Source: Nonomuraea sp. SYSU D8015 (GTDB lineage: Bacteria; Actinomycetota; Actinomycetes; Streptosporangiales; Streptosporangiaceae). From it: 64,000 bases of DNA. The position numbers were made by a program, and so were the translations under genes. The stretch covers positions 248,001-312,000 of the forward strand of contig NZ_VJYI01000003.1 of assembly GCF_008065375.1 (NCBI RefSeq), given 5' to 3'. The notes under the pieces are model-generated. The model saw nothing but the letters and a program-made list of their open reading frames with translations, did no database searches and was not told the origin of the DNA. Below, one piece after another: positions 32,185-40,765 of this stretch. The first letter of the stretch is position 1. Each line of letters begins with the position of its first letter.

Positions 32185-33144
32185 TCAGAGCTTGAGCAGG
32201 CGCTCGGCGTTCTGGTGGGCGATCTTGGCCCGGTCCGCCTCGCTGATCGGGGCGTTGTCGAGGAAGGCCGCGGCCTCGGCGATGTCCTCGAAGGGGTAGT
32301 CGGTGCCGAACAGGATGTGGTCGGCGCCGAGCGCCAGCAGGGCGCACAGCAGGGGCGGCGCCGAGCAGACGCCGCTGGTGGTGATGTAGAGGTTGCGGCG
32401 CAGGTACGCCGACGGGTCGCCGAGGGCCAGCTCGATGCCGTGATGGTTGTGGAAGCGCCAGCGCGAGTCGAGCCGCCACAGCACGTACGGCAGCCCCTCC
32501 CCCATGTGCCCCAGGAGGAGCTTGGCGTTCGGGAAGTCGTCGAAGACGCCGCCGAAGATCAGCCGCAACGCGTGCGCGGCGGTGTCGGAGCCCCAGCTCC
32601 ACATGGGGCCGATGAGCTCGGGGTGGCCCGACAGCACGTGCGGCACGTCGTAGCCGTTGGCGGGGTGCAGGTAGAGGGGCACGTCGAGCCCTTCGGCGTA
32701 CTCCCACACCACGCGCAGGGCGGGGTCGTCCAGGTAGCGGCCCTGGGTGTGGGCGTTGACCAGCGCGCCGCGCAGGCCGAGCTGCGTGACGGCACGCTCC
32801 AGCTCCTTGGCGGCGGCCTGCGGGTCCTGCAGCGGCAGGGCCGCGAATCCGGCGAAGCGCGTGGGGTGCTCGGCGATGACGCCGGCGAGGAAGTCGTTCA
32901 CCGCCGCCGCCCGTGACACGGCGACGGCCGGGTCGGCCTCGGCCTGGATGCCGGGCGAGTTGAGCGACAACACCTGGACGTCGACGCCCGCGGCGTCCAT
33001 CTCCGGCAGGCGTTCGTAGGTGAGGTCAAGCAGCCGACGCGAGGCCTCCCGCCACGCTTCGGGGCGGGCGACCGTGGAGGTCCCTGCCCCGTAGGCGACC
33101 AGTTCCTCGGTGACGAAGTGCTCCTCCAGGCCGATCTTGCGCAT
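32185..33144 (-). CDS. Amidohydrolase-2 decarboxylase, gamma-resorcylate decarboxylase-like
   Basis: This 319-residue protein starts at ATG 33144 behind AGGAGG. It is a member of the ACMSD/amidohydrolase_2 family. Metal-site and active-site residues are in place: LEEHF near the N-terminus, LYLHPANGYD, LLGHMGEGLPY and FGTDYPFED. Within the family the LEEHF start is typical of 2,6-dihydroxybenzoate (gamma-resorcylate) and 2,3-dihydroxybenzoate decarboxylases. The divergent operon encodes a resorcinol-type hydroxylase, hydroxyquinol dioxygenase and maleylacetate reductase, so conversion of gamma-resorcylate to resorcinol is the best guess. The exact dihydroxybenzoate is not proven. Confidence 0.82.
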   Translation of the reverse strand: MRKIGLEEHFVTEELVAYGAGTSTVARPEAWREASRRLLDLTYERLPEMDAAGVDVQVLSLNSPGIQAEADPAVAVSRAAAVNDFLAGVIAEHPTRFAGFAALPLQDPQAAAKELERAVTQLGLRGALVNAHTQGRYLDDPALRVVWEYAEGLDVPLYLHPANGYDVPHVLSGHPELIGPMWSWGSDTAAHALRLIFGGVFDDFPNAKLLLGHMGEGLPYVLWRLDSRWRFHNHHGIELALGDPSAYLRRNLYITTSGVCSAPPLLCALLALGADHILFGTDYPFEDIAEAAAFLDNAPISEADRAKIAHQNAERLLKL

Positions 33145-33177
33145 GTCGCGTGCCTCCTGGCCGCTCGGTTCGGTTTT

Positions 33178-33207
33178 CATCATTGTGCATTGACTTCATC
33201 AATGATG
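33178..33207. promoter_or_regulatory. Operator dyad between the decarboxylase and hydroxylase genes
   Basis: CATCATTG (33178-33185) and CAATGATG (33200-33207) are perfect inverted arms 14 bases apart, extended on both sides by T/A bases. They lie in the 80-base divergent promoter gap of the resorcylate cluster, the natural place for a site of the IclR protein at 38093-38971. Confidence 0.65.
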
Positions 33208-33224
33208 GAAAGTACCTTGACCGC

Positions 33225-34787
33225 ATGTCAAGCTCACAAGGCCAGGCCACCGACGTTGCGGTGGTGGGGTACGGGCCGGTGGGGATGGCCACGGCCGCCC
33301 TGCTGGCGCAGGCCGGGCACCGGGTCGTGGTGCTGGAGCGGTACGCCGGGCTGTACAACCTGCCCCGCGCCGCGATCTTCGACGACGAGACCATGCGCAC
33401 GTTCGACAAGCTCGGCATCGCCGAGCGGCTGCTGCCCAAGGTGCACGTGCAGCGCAGCTACCAGTGGTGCGACGCCGACGGCGAGCTGCTCATCGACGTC
33501 GACTACGCCGAGGTCGGCCGCAGCGGCTGGGCGGAGTGGTACATGATGTACCAGCCCGACCTGGAGGACGCGCTCGACCGCGTCTGCCGCGGCTTCCCGC
33601 ACGTGGAGGTCAGGCACGGGGCGCCGGTGACCGGGCTGGAGCAGACCGAGTCCGGCGTGACCCTCGCCCTGGACGGCGGCGGCGGCCCCCTGACGGCCCG
33701 CTATGTCGTGGCCTGCGACGGCGGCAACAGCTTCGTCCGCCGGACGCTCGGCATCGGGCAGGACGACTACGGCTTCTCCGAGCCGTGGATGGTCTGCGAC
33801 TTCCGGCTGAAGCGGGCGGTCGAGCTGCCGATGGCGCGGCAGGTCGGCGACCCCCGGCAGCCCACCTCGATCATCTCGCTCGGCCCCGCGCACCACCGCT
33901 TCAGCTTCATGCTCGACTCGGAGGCGGACTTCGCCGTCCAGCGCAGTCCCGAGCTGGTCTGGGCCCGGGTCGCGCGTTACCTCGGTCCGGAGGACGCCGA
34001 CCTCATCAGGGTGGCCACCTACACCTTCCGCTCACTCATCGCGCACCGGTGGCGGACCGGGCGGATCCTGCTCGCCGGGGACGCCGCGCACCAGATGCCG
34101 CCCTTCCTCGGGCAGGGCATGTGCTCGGGCATCCGGGACGCCCAGAACCTCGCCTTCAAGCTGGACCTGCTCCTCACCGGGCGGGCCGGCGACGAGCTGC
34201 TCGACAGCTACCAGGCCGAGCGGGAGCCGCACGTGCGCGCCGTCGTCGAGAAGGGCATCGAGCTCGGCCGGCTGCAGACCATCCGCGACCCGGAGCGGGC
34301 CGCCGCGCGCAACCGGGAGCTGCTCGCCCGGCGCGCCCAGGGGCGGCAGCAGGAGAAGATCCGCTTCCCCGGCCTGGCGTCCGGCTTCCTGTCACGGGCC
34401 TCGGCGGCCGGGCGGGGCGAGCTGTCGGTGCAGGGCGTGGTCGACGACGGGGCCCGCCGCGGACGCTTCGACGAGATCGCCGGCCGCGGCTTCCACCTGC
34501 TGGTGACCGAGTCGCTGCGCCGGGAGCTCGACGGCGACGTCGCCGCGCTGGAGGCGGCCGGCGTCCGCGTCGTGGCCCTGACCTGGAGATCTTCCGCCGA
34601 CGGCGAGGGCGTGTGCGACGTGGACGGCACCTACCGTGAGTGGTTCGCCGAACACGGCTGCTCCGCCGTCGCCGTCCGCCCCGACTTCTACGTCTACGGC
34701 ACCGCCCGCGACGCGACCGGGTGCCGGACCCTCGCCCGCGAGCTCCTCGACGCCCTGGGCGTCGTCACCACCGTACCGGCCGTCTGA
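33225..34787 (+). CDS. FAD-dependent aromatic hydroxylase, resorcinol 4-hydroxylase-like (MhpA/TfdB family)
   Basis: This 520-residue flavoprotein monooxygenase has the dinucleotide site VAVVGYGPVGMATAALLAQAG, FAD/NADPH loop VACDGGNSFVRR, and GRILLAGDAAHQMPPFLGQGMCSGIRD. The C-terminal thioredoxin-like domain is typical of MhpA-type single-component hydroxylases. In this cluster it would hydroxylate resorcinol to hydroxyquinol with NADH and oxygen. It is the first gene of the plus-strand operon; the ribosome binding site (GGAAAG) is weak. Substrate inferred from context. Confidence 0.83.
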   Translation: MSSSQGQATDVAVVGYGPVGMATAALLAQAGHRVVVLERYAGLYNLPRAAIFDDETMRTFDKLGIAERLLPKVHVQRSYQWCDADGELLIDVDYAEVGRSGWAEWYMMYQPDLEDALDRVCRGFPHVEVRHGAPVTGLEQTESGVTLALDGGGGPLTARYVVACDGGNSFVRRTLGIGQDDYGFSEPWMVCDFRLKRAVELPMARQVGDPRQPTSIISLGPAHHRFSFMLDSEADFAVQRSPELVWARVARYLGPEDADLIRVATYTFRSLIAHRWRTGRILLAGDAAHQMPPFLGQGMCSGIRDAQNLAFKLDLLLTGRAGDELLDSYQAEREPHVRAVVEKGIELGRLQTIRDPERAAARNRELLARRAQGRQQEKIRFPGLASGFLSRASAAGRGELSVQGVVDDGARRGRFDEIAGRGFHLLVTESLRRELDGDVAALEAAGVRVVALTWRSSADGEGVCDVDGTYREWFAEHGCSAVAVRPDFYVYGTARDATGCRTLARELLDALGVVTTVPAV

Positions 34788-34816
34788 CCCCGTTCACCCC
34801 CCCACCTGGAGCAGCC

Positions 34817-36073
34817 ATGCCGAACTCCGCAACCGCCCAACGACCGCTCTCCGAGAAGACCATGCTCGTCGTGGTCGCGATCTTCGCTGCCCTGGAGGGG
34901 TACGACCTCGCCTGTTACGGCGTCACGGTGCCCTCGATGCTCGCCGACCGGAGCCTCGGCGCCGACCCCGCGACGGCGGGCACGGTCGGGTCCCTCGTCG
35001 CCGTCGGCATGATGATCGGCGCCGGCCTCGCCGGCGCGGCGATCGGCCGCCTCGGCCCGCGCCGGCTGCTGCTGACCGGGGCCGGAGCGTTCTCCGCCGG
35101 CATGCTCGCCTGCGCCGTGGCGCCCGGCTTCGCCGTGTTCGGGGCGGCGCGGCTGCTCGTGGGGGTCGGGCTCGGGGTGGTGCTGCCGACCCTGACCGCG
35201 TACGTGGCCGACCTGTCCGAGCCGGGGCGGCGCAGCCGCAACGTCGGGCTCATGATGTCCGGTTACGCCCTCGGCGCCCTGCTCGCCCCGCTGCTCGGCG
35301 CGGTGGTGCTGCCGAACGCGTCGTGGCACTGGATCTACGTCATCGGCGCGGCGCCCGCGCTGGTGCTGCTCCCGGTCGCCGCGCGGATCCTGCCGGAGAG
35401 CCCCGTGCACGCCGACCGCGCCGCCCGGCCCGCCGCGCGCCGCAACGACCTGTTCGGCCTACGGCCGCTGCTCGCCCCCGGCACGCGCACGGTGACCCTG
35501 CTGTTCTGGGTGGCGTCGTTCTGCGGGCTGCTGCTGGTCTTCGGCATCAGCACGTGGCTGCCCACGATCATGCGGAACAGCGGCTACTCGCTCGGCTCCG
35601 CGCTCCTGCAGACCGCCGCGATGTGGGTGGGCGCCGGGCTGGGCATGATCGCCGGAGGGCGGATCGCCGACGGGATCGGGATCAAGCCGGTCGTGTCGAC
35701 CGCCTTCCTCGTGGGGTCGGTCAGCCTGATCGCGATGAGCACGCGGCCCGCGCTCGTGCTGCTCTTCCTGCTCATGTTCGTCAGCGGGCTGGGGTTCATA
35801 GGATCGCAGGTGATGACCAACGCCTTCATCGTCAACCGCTACCCGGAGGACGTCCGCGGCGCCGGCATCGGCTGGGCGCTGTCGGTCGGGCGGCTCGGCG
35901 CCATCCTCGGCCCGTCCATGGGCGGCTGGATCCTGTCCTCGCAGGTCGACGTGGAGTGGAACTTCTACCTGTTCGCGATCCCCGGCCTGATCGGCGCGAC
36001 GGCGGCCGCCCTCGTGCCCGTGGTGCGCGCCGCCCGCGCCACCGCCCCGGTCGCCGCGGAGGGCACGGGATGA
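34817..36073 (+). CDS. MFS transporter, aromatic acid:H+ symporter type
   Basis: This 418-residue protein has 12 predicted membrane helices. The first carries ALEGYDLACYGVTVPS, the EGYD pattern of the AAHS family (PcaK, BenK). The second MFS motif region GRLGPRRLLL and the helix-4 motif GVGLGVVLPTLTAYVADL are also present. It probably imports the resorcylate or another aromatic acid used by the cluster. ATG 34817 lies 30 bases after the hydroxylase stop, with GGAGCAG as ribosome binding site, and it overlaps the next gene by ATGA. Confidence 0.87.
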   Translation: MPNSATAQRPLSEKTMLVVVAIFAALEGYDLACYGVTVPSMLADRSLGADPATAGTVGSLVAVGMMIGAGLAGAAIGRLGPRRLLLTGAGAFSAGMLACAVAPGFAVFGAARLLVGVGLGVVLPTLTAYVADLSEPGRRSRNVGLMMSGYALGALLAPLLGAVVLPNASWHWIYVIGAAPALVLLPVAARILPESPVHADRAARPAARRNDLFGLRPLLAPGTRTVTLLFWVASFCGLLLVFGISTWLPTIMRNSGYSLGSALLQTAAMWVGAGLGMIAGGRIADGIGIKPVVSTAFLVGSVSLIAMSTRPALVLLFLLMFVSGLGFIGSQVMTNAFIVNRYPEDVRGAGIGWALSVGRLGAILGPSMGGWILSSQVDVEWNFYLFAIPGLIGATAAALVPVVRAARATAPVAAEGTG

Positions 36074-37140
36074 GGGACTTCACGTACGAGACGCCCGCCA
36101 CCCGCGTGGTCTTCGGCGCCGGATGCGCCGGTCGCGCGCTGGCCGCGGAGGTCGAACGCCTCGGCGCGGGCCGGCTCCTGATCGTGGCCACGCCCCGCAC
36201 CGCCGCGCTCGCCGCCGCCCTGGCCGAGGGGCTGAACGTGGTGGCCGTCTTCGACGGGGTGCGGGAGCACGTGCCCGTGGAGACGGTGGACCGGGCGGTC
36301 GAGCTGGCGGAGCGGTCGGGCGCGGACGCGGTGCTGAGCGTCGGGGGCGGCTCCACGACCGGCACGGCCAAGGCGGTCGCGCTGCGTACGTCGCTGCCCG
36401 TCGTGGCCGTGCCCACCACGTACGCCGGCTCAGAGGTGACGCCCGTCTGGGGCACGACCGAGGGCGCACGCAAGACCACGGGCCGGTCCTCCCTGGTCGT
36501 GCCGAAGGCCGTGCTCTACGACCCGGCGTTGACCATGGCGCTTCCGGCGAGGCTGACCGCCGTCAGCGCGATGAACGCGATGGCGCACTGCGTCGAGGCG
36601 TTCTACGCGCCCGGCGCGAATCCGATCACCGACCTGGTGGCGGCCGAGGGCGTCCGGGTGATCGCCGGCGCGCTGCCCGCCGTCGTGGCCGGCCCGGGGG
36701 ACGAGGCGGGGCGTGCCGGGCTGCTGTACGGCGCCTACCTGGCCGGTTCGGCGTTCGCCGCCGCCGGCTCCGGGCTGCACCACAAGATCTGCCACGTGCT
36801 GGGCGGCGCCTTCGGCCTGCCGCACGCCGAGACGCACACGGTGCTGCTTCCCCACGTGGCCGCGTTCAACGAGCCGGCGGTGCCCGCCCTGCGCACCCGG
36901 GCGGCCCCGGCCCTCGGTGACGTCAACGTCGCCGACGGGCTGACCCGGCTCATCGCCCGGATCGGCGCCCCGGTCTCGCTGGCCGGGATCGGGCTGGCCA
37001 GGTCCGATCTGGACCTGGCCGTCAAGCTCGTCCTGGACAAGGACCTCCGCGACAACCCACGACCGGTGGGAGAGCCCGAGGTGCGCCGGATCCTGACCGG
37101 CGCCCTGCACGGACGTCTCCCCGTCTCGACAGCCACGTGA
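36070..37140 (+). CDS. Maleylacetate reductase
   Basis: This 356-residue iron-type alcohol dehydrogenase family protein has NAD site VLSVGGGSTTGTAKAVA and PTTYAGSEVTPVWGTTE, the maleylacetate-reductase signature. Conserved His residues occur in NAMAHCVEAFYAPG, LHHKICHVLGG and LPHAETHTVLLPH. It reduces maleylacetate to 3-oxoadipate with NAD(P)H, the last step of hydroxyquinol breakdown. It overlaps the transporter gene (ATGA) and is followed by the dioxygenase that makes its substrate. Confidence 0.92.
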   Translation: MRDFTYETPATRVVFGAGCAGRALAAEVERLGAGRLLIVATPRTAALAAALAEGLNVVAVFDGVREHVPVETVDRAVELAERSGADAVLSVGGGSTTGTAKAVALRTSLPVVAVPTTYAGSEVTPVWGTTEGARKTTGRSSLVVPKAVLYDPALTMALPARLTAVSAMNAMAHCVEAFYAPGANPITDLVAAEGVRVIAGALPAVVAGPGDEAGRAGLLYGAYLAGSAFAAAGSGLHHKICHVLGGAFGLPHAETHTVLLPHVAAFNEPAVPALRTRAAPALGDVNVADGLTRLIARIGAPVSLAGIGLARSDLDLAVKLVLDKDLRDNPRPVGEPEVRRILTGALHGRLPVSTAT

Positions 37141-37151
37141 GGACGACCGCC

Positions 37152-38039
37152 ATGACCACGAGTGACCCGGCCGCGATGCCCACGGCCGACCGCACGCTCA
37201 CCGATCGGGTGCTGCGGAGCTTCGACGCGGCCCCGTCCCCCAGGCTCCGCGAGGTCATGCAAAGCCTGGTGGGCCACCTGCACGCCTTCGCCTCCGACGT
37301 GCGGCTCACCGAGGAGGAGTGGGCCGCCGCGGTCTCGTTCCTCACGCGGGCGGGACAGATCAGCGACGACAAGCGCCAGGAGCTGATCCTGCTCTCCGAC
37401 GTGCTGGGGCTGTCGATGCTGGTCGTCGGGATCAACCATCCCGTGAGCGCGGCCGCGACCGCCTCGACCGTGGTCGGCCCGTTCTTCGTCGAGGACGCGC
37501 CCGCGTTCGCCAACGGCGACGACATCTCCGGCGGCGCGGGCGGGCAGCGGTGCTTCTACTCGGGGCGGATCCTCTCGGCGGCGGGCGAGCCGATCCCCGG
37601 GGCCGCCATCGACGTCTGGCACTCCGACGAGGCGGGCAACTACGACGTGCAGTACGCCGACCTCGATGGGGCCCAGGGGCGCGGCCGCCTGCGTTCCGCG
37701 GCCGACGGCCGCTACTGGTTCTCCTCGGTGCTGCCGGTGCCGTACCCGATCCCGCACGACGGCCCGGTCGGCGAGCTGCTCGCCGCCGCCGCCCGCGACT
37801 CGATGCGGCCGGCGCACGTGCACTTCAGGGTGAGCGCACCGGGGTACGCCACCCTCACGACGCATGTCTTCGCGGCCGGAGACCCCTACCTCGGCTGCGA
37901 CGCGGTCTTCGGTGAGAAGGAGTCGCTGGTGCGGACCTTCGTCCGGCACGATCCCGGCCCCGCCCCCGACGGGCGGGTGCTCGACGTCCCCTTCTGCACC
38001 ATGGAGTTCGACTTCGTCCTGGACGCCGACTCCGTATAG
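37152..38039 (+). CDS. Hydroxyquinol 1,2-dioxygenase (intradiol)
   Basis: This 295-residue protein has the N-terminal dimerisation domain and catalytic core of catechol-type intradiol dioxygenases. The four iron(III) ligands are seen as Tyr in EAGNYDVQY, Tyr in ADGRYWFSS, and two His in RPAHVHF. The substrate is taken as hydroxyquinol because a maleylacetate reductase gene overlaps it upstream. GTG 37137 (overlapping the previous stop) is an alternative start; ATG 37152 has GAGG before it. Confidence 0.9.
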   Translation: MTTSDPAAMPTADRTLTDRVLRSFDAAPSPRLREVMQSLVGHLHAFASDVRLTEEEWAAAVSFLTRAGQISDDKRQELILLSDVLGLSMLVVGINHPVSAAATASTVVGPFFVEDAPAFANGDDISGGAGGQRCFYSGRILSAAGEPIPGAAIDVWHSDEAGNYDVQYADLDGAQGRGRLRSAADGRYWFSSVLPVPYPIPHDGPVGELLAAAARDSMRPAHVHFRVSAPGYATLTTHVFAAGDPYLGCDAVFGEKESLVRTFVRHDPGPAPDGRVLDVPFCTMEFDFVLDADSV

Positions 38040-38092
38040 TTTTCGGCGTAGCTTTGCAGCGTTACGGGGACCTGATTCAGGTGGGGCAGGGC

Positions 38093-38971
38093 ATGGTGAG
38101 CGACCTAGAGCATGTCGGTGACGAGGAGAGCGGGGGCAGGTCCACGTCTCCGTCCCGTCAGGGCATACAGTCGGTCGAGATCGCGATGACGGTGCTGCTG
38201 GCCCTGGAGCAGAGCGCGGGGCCGGCGAGCCTGACGCAGATCGCGGCGCTCAGCGGCATGCAGCCCAGCAAGGCCCACCGCTACCTCGTGAGCCTGGGCC
38301 GGGTCGGGCTGGTCTCCCAGTCGCCGAGCTCCGGCCTGTACGACCTGGGCCCGGCCATGCGGCGGCTCGGCGCGGAGGCCCTGCGCCGGATGGACGAGGT
38401 CGGCGTGGCCTCGGAATACCTGCCGGGCCTGCGCGACCGGACCAGGCACGCGGTCAACCTGGCGGTGTGGGGCGACCACGGGCCCGTGATCGTCCGCTGG
38501 GACTACGGCTCGTACGCGCTGCCGATCACCGTGCGGGTGGGCGCGACGCTCCCCATGCTGGCCTCCTCGGTCGGCCGCGTCTACCTCACCCATCTGCCCA
38601 GGACGCTGACCGACCCGGTCATCCGCGCCCAGGACGCGACGGCCGACCGGCGTTTCACCGACGAGGAGATCGAGCGCATCACGGCCGAGGTGCGCCACGA
38701 CGGCGTCGCGATCACCTCCGGCGGCGTGATCCCCGGGGTCACCTCCGTGGCCGCTCCCGTCTTCACCTCCGGCGACTCGCTCCCGCTGGCGGTCGCCATC
38801 GCCCTGCCCGCGCGGCAGGCCACCGAGGCCGTGCTGCGCGATGTGTCCGCCGAGCTGCTGAAGACCACGCAGGCGATCTCCGCCGAGCTCGGGCACCAGT
38901 CCGCCCCCGCTTCGGGCGGCCGGGCGAAAACCGGCCGGCGGGCCGCCCGTCCCGCGAAGAACCGCCCCTGA
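38093..38971 (+). CDS. IclR-family regulator of the resorcylate cluster
   Basis: This 292-residue protein starts at ATG 38093; TTG 38054 would extend it. Winged helix SLTQIAALSGMQPSKAHRYL, then an IclR ligand domain with VGATLPMLASSVGRVYLTHL and a final GDSLPLAVAIALP. A basic, disordered tail follows. It lies 53 bases after the dioxygenase gene on the same strand and is probably part of the operon it regulates. A dyad suited to it lies at 33178-33207. It probably senses an aromatic acid. Confidence 0.85.
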   Translation: MVSDLEHVGDEESGGRSTSPSRQGIQSVEIAMTVLLALEQSAGPASLTQIAALSGMQPSKAHRYLVSLGRVGLVSQSPSSGLYDLGPAMRRLGAEALRRMDEVGVASEYLPGLRDRTRHAVNLAVWGDHGPVIVRWDYGSYALPITVRVGATLPMLASSVGRVYLTHLPRTLTDPVIRAQDATADRRFTDEEIERITAEVRHDGVAITSGGVIPGVTSVAAPVFTSGDSLPLAVAIALPARQATEAVLRDVSAELLKTTQAISAELGHQSAPASGGRAKTGRRAARPAKNRP

Positions 38972-38978
38972 CGTGCCG

Positions 38979-39683
38979 TTACAACGACCTGCCGATCTCC
39001 TCGGCCGTGGCGCGCAGCGAGGCGGCCAGCTCCACCAGCCGGGCCCGCGGGCACCGCAGCGACGGGGCGGCCACGGCGATGGCCGCGACGGCGCGCCCGG
39101 CCCGGTCGCGGACACACGTGCCCACGGCGTTCACGCCGCGCTCGCTCTCCTGCAGGTTGCAGGCGTAGCCGAGCCGCCTGACGGCCGCCAGCTCCCTGTC
39201 CAGCCGATCGAGGTCCGGGAGCCCCTTCGGGTAGAGCGCGTGCAGCTGCTCCGCCGGCAGCTCGGCCAGCAGCGCCTTCCCGCCCGACGTCACGTGGGCC
39301 GGGAGCAGACTTCCGGTGCGGAAGCTGACGCGCAGCGCCTGCGGGCCCTCCACGCCGTCCAGGAACCGGGCCGCATTCCCCTCCAGCACCATCAGGTGGG
39401 TGGTCTCACGCACGTCCTCGGCCAGGCGCCGCAGATGCGGATGGGCGACCGTGATCAGGTCCGGCGGGGGCGCCTGACCGCCCCGGATCTCCCGCAGGAC
39501 CGGGCCAGGCCGGTAGACCTTGTGACGGTCCTGCTCGGCGAAGCCGTGGAAGACGAGCATCGCCAGGACCCGGTGGGCGGTCGAGCGCGCGACCCCGAGC
39601 TGGTCGGCGACGTCCATCACCCGCAGCTCACCGTGCTCGTGCAGGAGCTGGACGGTTCGCAGGGCATTTCCAGCCGCGCTCAC
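38979..39683 (-). CDS. IclR-family regulator of the salicylyl-CoA cluster
   Basis: This 234-residue protein starts at GTG 39683. Winged helix LRVMDVADQLGVARSTAHRVLAM, ligand domain with LLPAHVTSGGKALLAELP and NLQESERGVNAVGTCVRD. It is transcribed away from the salicylate-type operon, and the gap holds three related half-sites (39770-39806), so it probably controls that operon. Its stop is eight bases from that of the other IclR gene, so the two modules lie back to back. Confidence 0.87.
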   Translation of the reverse strand: MSAAGNALRTVQLLHEHGELRVMDVADQLGVARSTAHRVLAMLVFHGFAEQDRHKVYRPGPVLREIRGGQAPPPDLITVAHPHLRRLAEDVRETTHLMVLEGNAARFLDGVEGPQALRVSFRTGSLLPAHVTSGGKALLAELPAEQLHALYPKGLPDLDRLDRELAAVRRLGYACNLQESERGVNAVGTCVRDRAGRAVAAIAVAAPSLRCPRARLVELAASLRATAEEIGRSL

Positions 39684-39769
39684 CGGATACGAAGGAGCGG
39701 CGAACGCTCAGGCCCGAGAGCGGTAGCTTGCGTGACCAGCGAGGGCCGAGTGAGCGCGACCATCAAACA

Positions 39770-39806
39770 TGGATTCCACATGGAGGAATCCTAACCTCAC
39801 AGGATT
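39770..39806. promoter_or_regulatory. Overlapping inverted repeats, likely IclR operator
   Basis: GGATTCC (39771-39777) pairs with GGAATCC (39785-39791) across seven bases, and AATCCT (39787-39792) pairs with AGGATT (39801-39806) across eight. The middle half-site is shared, giving three half-sites in a row in the promoter region of the salicylyl-CoA operon. TGGATTCC resembles known IclR half-sites. Confidence 0.6.
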
Positions 39807-39884
39807 TTCCTCACCGGAACAACCGCGTAACGTCGTCGTCGGCACATCGACAGTGCGCACGTCCGCGTGAGCTCCGGAGGAACC

Positions 39885-39923
39885 ATGACCGCGCTGACCA
39901 CCACCCGCACGGGGCGGCGATGA
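39885..39923 (+). CDS. 12-codon upstream ORF, coupled to the first operon gene
   Basis: A strong Shine-Dalgarno CCGGAGGA precedes ATG 39885 and a 12-residue frame (MTALTTTRTGRR) whose TGA overlaps the ATG of the next gene (ATGA). The downstream gene has no good ribosome binding site of its own, so its translation is probably coupled to this mini-ORF. It may be a leader peptide, or the relic of a longer gene such as the missing gentisate dioxygenase. Neither can be shown. Confidence 0.55.
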   Translation: MTALTTTRTGRR

Positions 39924-40765
39924 GGCTCGCCACCGTCCGGGTCAACGGCGCCACCCGGGCCGTCCGCGTCGACCGGGACGCGGCGGTGGACCTGGGCGAG
40001 AGCGACCTCGTGGCCTTCCTGCGCCACGCCGACTGGCCCGCCCGCGCCGCGGCCGCCGACGGCGCACGATACGACGTGACCGGCCTCGACTACGCCCCGG
40101 TCGTCGTCGCGCCGGAGAAGGTCGTGTGCGTCGGGCTGAACTACCGCACCCACATCCTGGAGATGGGCCGCGAGCTGCCCGAATATCCGACGCTGTTCGC
40201 CAAGTACGCGCGGGCCCTGGTCGGCGCGTACGACGAGGTGATCCTGCCGGCGTCGGCCACGCAGATGGACTGGGAGGCCGAGCTGGCCGTCGTCATCGGC
40301 GCCGAGACCCGCCACGCGACCCCGGCGCAGGCCCGCGACGCCATCGCCGGATACACAGTGCTCAACGACGTGACGGCCCGCGACTGGCAGTACCGCACCC
40401 CGCAGTGGCACCAGGGCAAGACGTTCGAGGCCAGCACGCCGATCGGGCCGTGGCTGGTGACCGCCGACGACCCCGCCGTCGGTCCTGCCGTCACCCGGCC
40501 CGGCCTGGACCTGGTGTGCGAGGTGGACGGGGACACGGTGCAGAAGGCCGACACCGGCGACCTGGTCTTCGACCCGGCCGCGCTCGTCTCGTACGTGTCC
40601 GAGATCGTCACGCTCGCGCCCGGCGACGTCATCGCCACCGGCACCCCGGGCGGCGTCGGGCATGCCCGCAAGCCCGCCCGCTACCTGGAGGACGGCACCG
40701 TCCTCGTCACCCGGATCGAGGGCGTCGGCGAGTGCCGCAACACCTGCCGCAGGGAGGTGCGATGA
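39920..40765 (+). CDS. Fumarylacetoacetate hydrolase family protein
   Basis: This 281-residue enzyme has an N-terminal small domain and an FAH barrel. Metal ligands are in DWEAELAVVIG, with KVVCVGLNYRTHILEMG and PGDVIATGTPGGVG. In gentisate pathways the family hydrolyses fumarylpyruvate, and in others it decarboxylates or hydrolyses related oxo-acids. Since the next gene is a salicylyl-CoA-type hydroxylase, fumarylpyruvate is the likeliest substrate. Its start overlaps the mini-ORF and its stop overlaps the next gene, both by ATGA. Confidence 0.85.
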   Translation: MRLATVRVNGATRAVRVDRDAAVDLGESDLVAFLRHADWPARAAAADGARYDVTGLDYAPVVVAPEKVVCVGLNYRTHILEMGRELPEYPTLFAKYARALVGAYDEVILPASATQMDWEAELAVVIGAETRHATPAQARDAIAGYTVLNDVTARDWQYRTPQWHQGKTFEASTPIGPWLVTADDPAVGPAVTRPGLDLVCEVDGDTVQKADTGDLVFDPAALVSYVSEIVTLAPGDVIATGTPGGVGHARKPARYLEDGTVLVTRIEGVGECRNTCRREVR

